From the NCBI GenBank assembly GCA_021234155.1, contig JAJEKV010000049.1, positions 7,563,727 to 7,627,726 of the forward strand: a stretch of DNA of 64,000 nt, written 5' to 3'. The stretch comes from Isoetes taiwanensis. Lineage: Eukaryota; Streptophyta; Lycopodiopsida; Isoetales; Isoetaceae. Positions 45,870-54,059 of this stretch are shown piece by piece (the first letter of the stretch is position 1; each line of letters opens with the position of its first letter). Position numbers and translations under genes: made by a program. Under the pieces are notes generated by a model that was not told the origin of the DNA, ran no database searches, and worked only from the letters and a program-made list of their open reading frames with translations.

Positions 45870-47190
45870 CGGATTTCTGTGTATTGCAAAATTGGTGAGG
45901 GCAAATTGCTGAATTTCAGTTCAGGCAATTCTTGGAAACAATTAGTCCCTCCATTTTGCTTGAATTCAAGATGTGTTAGCCCGCCATCCAGGAATATGGC
46001 GGGCTACAGGCATTCATGTTTCCGGCACCAAACATGTTCATGATTCTCTCAGCCTGTCATTTGACGGGCGCGCACCCTACATGTCAATACTTCAATCACG
46101 CACGTCGTGTTTAAAACACACCGATTTTAAGCACTTGTAAGCGGCGTCCGGACGGTGATTTCTGCTACCCAGTACCGATTTTGCATCCAAAAATAGATTG
46201 GATTTGTAGTAAAGGTTACACCTTGCACTCTCACTTACTTGGACAATGGCAGTTCTTACTCGTAATACCCCGATAATTGTACCAAAGAGCTTTCAATATT
46301 GTTTTATGTTAGCCACTCTTTGAACTTCTTAGGAATAAGTACCTGACCACTGTCATATGTCCAGCATAACATAGTTGGCCATATCTGAAGTTGATTAGTA
46401 TAGAAGAGGAGAACAGGGTTTTGGTATGCTTGCTAGATGAGATTTGTATGCAAATACTTATGATAAATTTACAATGGGTATTATAGTGGGACTAGTGTTT
46501 GCAGATTAAAATTGAAGCGAGCTTGACCGTTTATCAGGCAAGCTGGCTTCAATAGATAAAAAGATTGCTGAGTTGGCTTGTGACCTATAAGTGAAGCAGC
46601 TATTGGAGGAGAGTGCTAGCTTGTGGATGCCAGTGGTGACAAGCACAGGTGAAGAGTGCAGAGAAGTCAAACATTTGAACAAGATCTTCATGAACCTGGA
46701 GAGTAATGGGTTGAAAATCTCCGATGGAGATTTTGACCTTTGCGGTTGATGCGAACATACTGACATAATTAAATTTAGCTGTCAGATCCTGTCCAAAGAA
46801 ACAGTTATTGGCATGGGGTGGACATCGCATGTGCAAGCAAATAATGAATGAAGACATGCACACATACAAGTGTGAAATGTCATGTTGACCCAAGGGCACC
46901 AGGGCATTTTGCAATCTTTCTTGTGCTGTCGCATCCCAACAATTCGTAGTGCCCTAGCACGCCTTTGTTTTGTTAATATTGTTCAAACTTTTCCTGACGA
47001 AAGCGTAGCAATGCTAGGCACTTTTTCTAGTATATTCATAAACTCCTTTTCTCCATTTCTTTCGCACGTTTGCACAAACACAAGTTAACACTTTGAAGCA
47101 ATTTTAGAGTGTCCACGTTGCTGCCAACGAGGATATTTATCCACGTGGATGTACCTACCATCGTTGGATTTAATCCACGGTCATAAAGAA
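45870..47190. other. Intergenic stretch, nothing clear
   Basis: A frame with IDKKIAELACDL and LLEESASLWMPVVTSTGEEC near 46540-46740 (plus) is helix-like but interrupted and unrecognised. A TTTTAAGCACTTGTAAGCGG string is at 46129-46148. No other structure seen. Confidence 0.4.
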
Positions 47191-47207
47191 TAAATGGAAA
47201 TTCCAGC

Positions 47208-47504
47208 ATGTTTTGGGAAGTTATGCCCGCGTTGGGGAAGCTATGGCACATCAATTCGGCTATGGCGAAGCGTAAGCGAGCCTCTTCAAGCCATAAACCT
47301 CCTCCTTCCCCTCCTCTTTCTTCTCCTCTTCGTAACCCTTCTGCTTTGGTCGTTTTTTTCTCTTGCGCATCCCCTCCATTCCGTGGTTCTTCTGCAGTCC
47401 CTTCCAATGGCTCCGACGATCATAACATGGTCAATTCTGAAAATGGTGGTTGTTTTGTAGACGATTTTGCTAAAAGAAGTCGGACGGATTTGTTTTCTTC
47501 TTGA
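47208..47504 (+). other. Ser/Pro-rich ORF upstream of the methyltransferase
   Basis: 98 codons with MAKRKRASSSHKPPPSPPLS and a DDFAKRSRTDLFSS end, low-complexity and basic. It could be the true N terminus of the F-box/SNF2 gene downstream, separated by the methyltransferase exons, or a leader of another gene. No domain recognised. Confidence 0.3.
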
Positions 47505-47510
47505 GTTTTC

Positions 47511-48209
47511 ATGTCTTCAAATGAGTCCTTGAGCTTGAGAAAGAGGATTTGGGCTGACCTCGGAACTGGAAGTGGAGCTATTGCATTAAGTATTGCTCAT
47601 TTATTAGAGGAGCAAGGCTCTGTTTTGGCGGTCGATGACAGCGCTATTGCCACTGCAGTAGCCTGCTTCAATATCGAGCGTTACCATCTTCAGGTGTGTT
47701 GTTGGCTCTACTGACGTCACAACATTCATCGGCTGATTTGCCATATGCAGGAGAAAGTGAAGGTCTTAAAAGGATCTTGATTTGCTCCTATTCAACATTT
47801 GAAGGGTCAATTGTCTGGCTTGCTCAGTAATCCACCTTATATACCTTCTGGTGACATATCTGGGCTGCAAGCAGAAGTAGGAAGGCATGAGCCTGTGCGC
47901 GCACTTGATGGAAGCCCTGCAGGAACTGATTGTTTGATCCATATATGCGACAACTCTGCTTTGGCACTTTGCTCGGGTGGTTTTCTTGCATTAGAGGTCT
48001 GAAACGTTTGTCCCTTTTATTCTATCAGTTGCTTAAATGCTTGGTTGCGTTAACAATAAACACTTGTTTATTTGTAGACAAATGGTGGCAAACAAGCATA
48101 TGCTATTGCAGATTACCTCTGCAAAATTCAAGGGCCATGTTTTCACAATGTGAATGTTGTGAAGGATTTTTCGGAGATTTCAAGATTTGTGACTGCATTG
48201 CGTTGCTGA
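47511..48209 (+). pseudogene. HemK/PrmC-type glutamine methyltransferase, 3' part
   Basis: Three phase-0 exons: 47511-47693, 47751-47996 and 48078-48209, with GT/AG borders. Exon 1 has WADLGTGSGAIALSIAHLLE (SAM-binding motif I) and LAVDDSAIATAVACFN. Exon 2 has LSNPPYIPSGDISGLQAEVG with the NPPY catalytic motif, then RHEPVRALDG. Exon 3 has TNGGKQAYAIADYL and ends RFVTALRC and TGA, like the normal family C terminus. The family methylates the GGQ glutamine of release factors, in plants probably in organelles. The N-terminal domain is missing. An in-frame TGA at 47778-47780 falls where GSWF is expected, so Trp TGG became TGA. Probably a partial duplicate. Confidence 0.85.
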
Positions 48210-48571
48210 AATTTGCTGGTAACCACTGGTTTATTGCTCTTGTAGTTTTTTCTGGCGTTTATCACCAAAATAGAAAACTATCTATTGCAATGAGTTATGG
48301 AGATCTAGTCGTTCATTTATGGCTTGTGGTAATGTTGATTCACTGATTTTTGCTAATACGATAGATATATCACAGTATTCACTTCACCATGTTTGACAAC
48401 AAGGACCTGCTCCAGCAGCTTGGATCTTACCTTAAAGGACTGGCATATGGTATGGCAGTAAGCATGGCAAAACTTTCCTCAATTGCTTGATCAAGTGCAG
48501 GTCTGAATTGTTATTAGACCCCAAAACTTTGTGAGTGTGGTTAGGATAGAAAAGGTGAGAATTCTCATGGC

Positions 48572-49842
48572 TTGGGGTTTGAAGGAAGCCCTTTCTGTAA
48601 GAAATTGGAGGCTTTAATTGGAGCGGAATGTATATTAAAAGGTAAGGGGTCGGATGTTTGTGTTTGTGTTGAGGACGGAACTGCTTTATATGCCATTCAT
48701 TTGGGCTATGATGAAGATTTGGGTTGTGAAGAGGAGGATTCAGTACTCACAGATCTTACAGATGAACGTATAAAAAAGAGCTTACAGGATCCCCTGCGAA
48801 CTCCTGAATCTGAACTTCCAGGAAGTATGTATTCTAACATCCTGGACTTAGAAGACGGGTCTGCTTTGAGTGATAATGGACTAAAATCTAGTGCTAGCGT
48901 AACTCCAAAGCAAAGTGCTAGCATGATTCTAAAGCAAAGCGGCCCTTCGTTTACATTCTCTGGTAGAAAATCCAGGAAAAGGGTTAGTATGGGATCCAGC
49001 ATCATTTATCAGATGCATAAGCTTCTTTCCAAAATGATGTCAAAATACAGAGTTGGGTGGTGAAAAGCTCGGAGCAAGAAAGAGATGCCCGTGTTGTGGT
49101 TTTACTAGATGTTCTCTTGCCATGTTCCTTGTGGTCAACTCATAATTACTGGAAGGCTTCTCCTCAAACTGCTGCTGCCCCAATTCATCTCAGTTGTGAT
49201 TGGAAATGCAGAAACAAAATCCTTTGAATCTGCAGATCTTATTACTGGGAAAAGTACGATTCCTGGAACTGAAAATATATGGCACATAGGAGCTTGCAAC
49301 GTATTGGGTTGCAAGATGCACATGAAGTCTATTGAAAGGTTTGATCTTCATGATATTTTCAGTTGCCTCTCAAAGCAGGATCCAGAGGCAATTAGTCATA
49401 AAACTCCAATATAGCCTGACAAGCCCACACAGGATAACTTAAGTGGATTTTGGGACCTTCCTAATGATGTTCTCATTTGTATTTTTAGCATGCTTTCACC
49501 CAAGAATTTGCTCAGTATATCGACAGTATGTCGACAAACAAGAATTGTTACGTCACGTCTTCTGTCATACCTTGAATGAAACTCAATCTCTTTCCTCATC
49601 AATAGGCAGCAGTATGTTGGATGTTAAACCGGGAAGAAAATCCCCAGGTACTTTTGAATTCAGTCTATCAGGTCTTTAAAACAGATGATGGCTTTTATTT
49701 TTACCTCAACACAATAAGTGGAGAAATATCTTTGGAGATGCCTCCAGAGATATCTGATTTTAGAGGTGGTCTATTTTGTGATGAGCCTGGTTTGGGGAAG
49801 ACAGTTACTGCACTTGCTTTGATCTTACTACATTTGCTTTGA
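48572..49842 (+). pseudogene. F-box/SNF2-type ATPase fragment (At3g54460-like)
   Basis: 48572-49063 is a 163-codon acidic/Ser-rich frame (SPFCKKLEALIGAECILKG). 49109-49414 follows with no known motif. 49442-49575 reads FWDLPNDVLICIFSMLSPKN with LLSISTVCRQTR, an F-box. After a CAATAG acceptor (49600), AAVCWMLNREENPQVLLNSV, DGFYFYLNTISGEIS, DFRGGLFCDEPGLGKTVTAL follows to 49842: the Q-motif-like entry and the Walker A motif of a SNF2 ATPase with its usual insert. Domain order F-box then helicase start is typical of the plant At3g54460 family, nuclear ATPase/E3-like proteins of unknown role. Helicase motifs Ia-VI are missing here. Confidence 0.75.
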
Positions 49843-50192
49843 TCTTGCTTTGCACTGCACTTACTGTAGCCAGGTGGGATTTTTGTGTAGGTGGATGCTA
49901 TTTTGATCATTTGATTTCATCGACAGCGATGGAAATTCAAGGAAATTAAAACGGTTATTCTTCGCTTTGGCAATGCGGCCCCCGGCTATGGTAATGCCCC
50001 CTTCAATCCGGTTCTAGTGAGTACTCCGGCATTTTGGTGCCCCCTTCAATCCTTGCCCCAAATGCCTGATTGCTAGCTTCTTTAGTGATTTTAAGAAACT
50101 AGGTCGAATGCTCGGATCTGCTTTTCTAGTCCGAGATTTATTTCTTCAAGTCCGGTTGAATGCTATAACTTTCTAATTTTATTGAATGCAGC

Positions 50193-50330
50193 GATGGGAA
50201 GACACAATCATCCTTCAGGAAGGCGGAGAAGAAGAGAAACCTGTTGAGATCAAAATGTCCTTGCCAGCTTTACGATCGCCGTATACTATTCTTTTTCCTT
50301 TTAACATGCCAAGAAGTCTATCTTATTGGT
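50193..50330 (+). pseudogene. Possible exon, unrecognised
   Basis: After a T-rich stretch and an AATGCAG acceptor at 50186-50192 comes RWEDTIILQEGGEEEKPVEI and KMSLPALRSPYTILFPFNM, then a stop at 50346 with further similarity-like frames (FKPFDDNWDHVFG). It resembles a real exon by composition and lack of low complexity. I cannot assign it. It may be a separate captured gene piece. Confidence 0.3.
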
Positions 50331-50550
50331 GGCCATGTCCTCGATAGGATTATTTTGGAGTTGTTTGCTTTAAACCTTTTGATGATAATTGGGACCATGT
50401 TTTTGGATGATAATTTACATGCGGCAAATGATACAACAAATCCAGATGGAAATTCATCTAGTGTGTTGAGAACACGGATTTCTAAGCTTCTTCTATGTTT
50501 ATCTGGAAAACTTGATCCCATTGAATGGGAAACCTAAGTAAGATCTCAAG

Positions 50551-50617
50551 TATTTAAGATAAAGATAAAGATAAATTTTTATCGTCCGCGAAAACCAAAG
50601 GGTTATGGGACCCATAC
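50551..50617 (-). repeat. LINE 3' tail T5 (minus strand)
   Basis: Read on the minus strand: GTATGGGTCCCATAACCCTT, TGGTTTTCGCGGACGATAAA, then (TTTATC)n. It matches the GGGTCCCATAGGCCAA... CCGTGGACG end of LINE-B. Confidence 0.8.
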
Positions 50618-50804
50618 AAGAAAAGGGGGCAGAAGCCCAAACAGCCGAAGCAAAGAAGGCAAAAGCCCAAACAAAACCCAAGGAACAAAGCCACAAAGAA
50701 AACAAAGGGCCAAGGCCCAAAGAAAACACGAGGGCAAAAAGCCCCAGTACAAACAGGGTGAAGATGCTCATGGATGCTAAGAATATTAGTGCTATTGAGA
50801 TATT

Positions 50805-51894
50805 CTAGACATAACCTATCCACGGGTTGGAAGGCCAGTGGTCTAGAATAATCGCTGCTCCTCCTCGATAAACTGCCCATTTCTTATGCTGGCGCGCTTC
50901 CCTTACTCTACAGAGTTCGTCCCTGCGCTTGCACAACTGTATTGGAGAAAGATCCTCCTGTACCGAGAATGCAGTCCCCTTTAGGTGGTTGCCATGCTGA
51001 AGAATATGGAGCCGACTCAACGCATCCTGGAAGCGAACGAGAAGGTGACGAGGCCGATTAGGACGCGTTGCTCCCACCCGAGCAGCACTCACAATTCCAG
51101 TAGCAGGAACATGCATTGTCTCCGTAAAAAATTTCCTTGCTACCTCCAAATCTGTCTGTCCTTCTGCATCCGTCTCTATAACCCCTATAATCCGCAAATT
51201 AAGGGTCGATGTATCAGTCATAGAGGCATCCTGTGATGAAGACGCCTGGGAGCTAGCAGGAACCCTGTATGGTGGCAAAGTCGGTTGTGAGACACGAGTC
51301 TCGCATCAACACGATTGTGTCGGCCTCGGTGCGAATCTACGCATCAACGCAATGTCTGGCCTCAGTCTGAATCTCCGCATCAACACACTGTGTTGCCTCA
51401 ATCTGTGTAGAGATTTCAGCGATACCCTTCACGAGGGAGGCAGCCTCAGGGTCAGATGTCCGTACGGAAGCATATAAAGCATCTGCATTCTCTGCATTCT
51501 CACCATCCTGATTCAGATTTGTTGAATGTGGCACGAAGTCCTTCAGCAACTGCAGTAACTGTGTCCAACGCTCAACAGAAATAGTGAGAGATGTGGCCAC
51601 ATTTCCTCCCTTAGAATAAATGGCATAGAGATGATTCCGGAGTGGAGGCGGAAAACAGTGAGCTTGGAAAGCGAGGGTGCTGTTGAACCCAATCCTAAGA
51701 GGCTGCTGGGGCCCAAATAGAGAGGAAGGCAAACTGATTGGAGCAGTTGGTGTCATGCCATGAAGTTGGGTCCGAGATCGGGAGCTGGGTGGACGTGGCG
51801 GAGGCTGTGGGAGCAAGGGCTGTACTATTGGCGGTGGTTTCGCCCTGGCCATTCGCACTCCAAATCGCTGGTTATTGGGTGTCCTGTGGCTCAT
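50805..51894 (-). pseudogene. LINE ORF1 protein (nucleic-acid-binding)
   Basis: Two frames. The N-terminal frame (51894-51337, 185 codons) has a proline/Ser-rich start MSHRTPNNQRFGVRMARAKP and SVERWTQLLQLLKDFVPHST, and ends in an internal repeat (TQCVDAEIQTEARHCVDA). After a frame change, 51278-50805 (157 codons) has LNLRIIGVIETDAEG, ARKFFTETMHVPATGI, RPRHLLVRFQDALSRL and GTAFSVQEDLSPIQLCKRRD, ending HKKWAVYRGGAAII. The LRIxGxxE...RFxxxxxRxxIL...FSVxEDLSPxQxxKRR pattern is the RRM-like fold of plant and animal LINE ORF1 proteins, which coat the element RNA. Confidence 0.82.
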
Positions 51895-51994
51895 GGTGTG
51901 CAGAGGTTAGATGCAGGAGTGCAGAGGAAATTGGGACAGCGGGATTGGGGTTGTTGCAGAGAGATTCATGCTAGAACCAACCAAGTCTGGATCT

Positions 51995-53385
51995 GATTGA
52001 TGAGCCCCTAATGGAAATAGAAATCAGAGGTCAAATTCACCTATAAGACTTGATGGCAAGAGGCATTGCCGACACTAGATTCAAGAAAGTCATTGCCAGC
52101 AAACTTGGAGTATAGAACCATGTTTCCTGCAGCATCGAGAGGCTTCCGATTGCCTTCTTGTCCAATAAAACCCTACCTGCATATGGATACAAGATCGTCT
52201 TCTGCTCTGCTTCTTTGAAAACCTTTGATATCGTTTGTGGCAAAGAGCCCAACAAGGCCTAAGCAGTGCTGAAAACCCTAAGTCTTGATGTCCGAACTCC
52301 TCTGGTTGATGTTGCACCCCCTGATTGAACTCCTCTGGTTGGTCCGGCTGCCTTAGGCTAGACGATGGCGCCTATGAGGCTAGGCGGTGGCGCATTTTGT
52401 GGAAAGTATCAGAAGGAGAAATAAAAGCAGTACATGGTGAAACTTGAGATGCATACTCTCTTGTTTTAAGCATACACAAGTTTCCATATACTCAGTTCCT
52501 GCTTCAGTTTGATATATGCTGCCTTGATTGCATTTTCGTCCTATGATTTCATGAGTCTCTGTATCCTGAGTGCTTGGTTCTTGATACATATGCAGGTGCT
52601 TGGTTTTACCTTCTGTGTTTTCCTTCAACATCATATCATTACCATGTTTCAATCAGTGCTTCATTATCTTTTTCTCGATGGTGTGAAATACCAGACTAGT
52701 AATTAAGCTTTTCTGTTCTAATATGTATTGGTGGCTTTCACTACCCCAGATACGAGTCATATTTATGGGATAATGAACGACGTTCCTATCAGCAGTGTGC
52801 AGTACTATTCGGACTAGCTGAATCATCTTTATACTGGTAAGTGCATAAGATACAGCCTGGTGGCGACTTGAATACATTAAGCATGTCTGTCTCTGTTCCA
52901 CGGTTCTCTTATCTACCAATCAGGTATTTTGTTTATCTATGAACATAAATATTGATAGGGTGATGTGTGTAGAGATAGTTTTGTGATGGATATGGAAAAA
53001 ATGGTAAGCATATGCAACATTTATCAATGTGGATGTGCATTATTGATGCTGGCCCTAAACTAGAATTTCCTGGCTCTTTGTTGAGTCTTCAGTGACCACT
53101 TAATGGGAAGTTATTCTCGTTTGCAAGCCATATGCAGTGTACTAGTAAGTTAGGAGCCAATTTCAAATGAATACCTAATAATTTGTGGATGTAGTCTAAT
53201 AAGTAAACTGAAAATTTCAGAAATCTGTGACTAAAAATTCCAGAAGTCTGTGACGAATTTACTTAGACCAACATGGATAAAATGCGGGTGTTGCTAAGTC
53301 AAACCAACGGAGCTTGTCAATCCAACAATATTGCTTCTTATTTATATATTGAAAGATGTATGTACTAACAGTCAGTACAAACAAG
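51995..53385. other. Intergenic stretch, no gene recognised
   Basis: Minus-strand frames near 52037-52317 (with PYAGRVLLDKKAIGSL and LLAMTFLNLVSAMPLAIK) are mildly protein-like but unassigned. The rest is AT-rich with short frames only. Confidence 0.4.
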
Positions 53386-53695
53386 TGGCAATCACTTAAG
53401 CATTTGGCGGCACAATATTGAGATTTGTTGTGCTGGGGCACATCTTTGTGCAACCATACCCATTTTTCTCACAACAGTAGTGAGGAATGCCACTTTTGCA
53501 CATGTATGTGCATCCATAGCCATTCTTGAGACAACATTCATATTGAGGTCCACTCTCGCATAGCTACTGGCAACGATAACCATTTTGGAGGCAGCAATAG
53601 TAGTGAAGTCTAGAGTCACATTCCTGGAGGCAAGTGCCGAACCCGTTCTTTTGGCAGCAGTAAGTATCCCCCACTATATTACATTCCATGACACA

Positions 53696-53887
53696 CTGTT
53701 AATACAATTGAATAGAATAGAATAGAATTTTTGAACATCCAAGACGGCAAATAAGACTAAAAGGAACTCTGGAAACTGTCAATTCTACAAGCCACTCAGG
53801 GAAAACAAACAAGAAATTCTATGGCACACTTTTCATAATACAGGCAAGAAGAAAGAGAAGTCACATTTGGTGGAAGTAGAATGGTAC
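53696..53887 (-). other. Intron of the Cys-rich gene
   Basis: Between the phase-0 donor GTACCATTC and the acceptor TATTAACAG. It carries the minus-strand LINE-like tail T6 right next to the acceptor, so a retrotransposition tail may have supplied part of the intron. Confidence 0.45.
53701..53764 (-). repeat. LINE 3' tail-like sequence T6 (minus strand)
   Basis: Minus strand: TTAGTCTTATTTGCCGTCTT, GGATGTTCAAAAATTC, then (TATTC)n. It resembles the tail of LINE-B in layout (GTCY(C/T)ATxxGCC... GGxxGTxC...AAAA then TTCTA repeats) but is the most diverged of the six. Confidence 0.45.
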
Positions 53888-54040
53888 TCCAGCACAGTGG
53901 TGGACTCCATGCCTACATTTCGAGACTGCGCAAATGCAGAGAGAAAGAGAGGAGGCCAACAGAGAGAGGAGGCCGAACAACACACGGAGCATTCCAGATG
54001 AAACCATTGCTTATAATGCTTGTTACAAACTGAAGCAAGT

Positions 54041-54050
54041 CTTTTATATG
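54041..54050 (-). promoter_or_regulatory. TATA box of the Cys-rich gene
   Basis: CATATAAAAG on the minus strand, about 50 bases upstream of the signal-peptide ATG at 53992. That places a start site near 54010-54020 and a short leader, as in many plant genes. Confidence 0.5.
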
Positions 54051-54059
54051 TGGAAGATC

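Larger units (their letters stand above)
50551..51990 (-). mobile_element. ORF1-only half-LINE with LINE 3' tail
   Basis: On the minus strand: a short leader, ORF1 (51894 to 50808, one frameshift), about 190 bases of 3' UTR, the GGGTCCCATAACCC... CGCGGACGATAAAA tail and (TTTATC)n at 50551-50580. ORF2 is absent between ORF1 and the tail. This architecture is that of a half-LINE mobilised by ORF2 supplied in trans. No target duplication could be fixed with confidence. Confidence 0.75.
53396..53992 (-). pseudogene. Secreted cysteine-rich tandem-repeat protein
   Basis: Exon 1 starts at ATG 53992 and encodes MLRVLFGLLSLL plus a Ser/Leu stretch to CICA: a classic signal peptide with a cleavage site after about residue 22. 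It ends at a donor at 53888 (phase 0) or 53917 (phase 1). Exon 2 (53396-53695, after TTAACAG) encodes five units with the pattern C-x3-C-x7-C-C-x2-N-G-(Y/F)-(G/R), 20 residues each (21 in unit 1), then a short tail and TAA. Examples are CLQECDSRLHYYCCLQNGYR and CTYMCKSGIPHYCCEKNGYG. Only the phase-0 donor keeps the frame. One TAG interrupts unit 3, at 53515-53517. The units differ at most non-Cys positions, so the Cys/NGY frame looks selected. No family with this spacing is known to me. Apoplastic or vacuolar location is inferred. Confidence 0.6.

Noticed and set aside
47036-47407. 123-codon minus-strand frame opposite the Ser/Pro-rich ORF
   Set aside because: Composition is the mirror of the GAAGAG/CTTCTC-rich stretch; no motif.
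53396-53695. Hevein or granulin domain
   Set aside because: The paired cysteines and NGY suggested it, but the spacing (C-x3-C-x7-CC) and the 20-residue period fit neither family.
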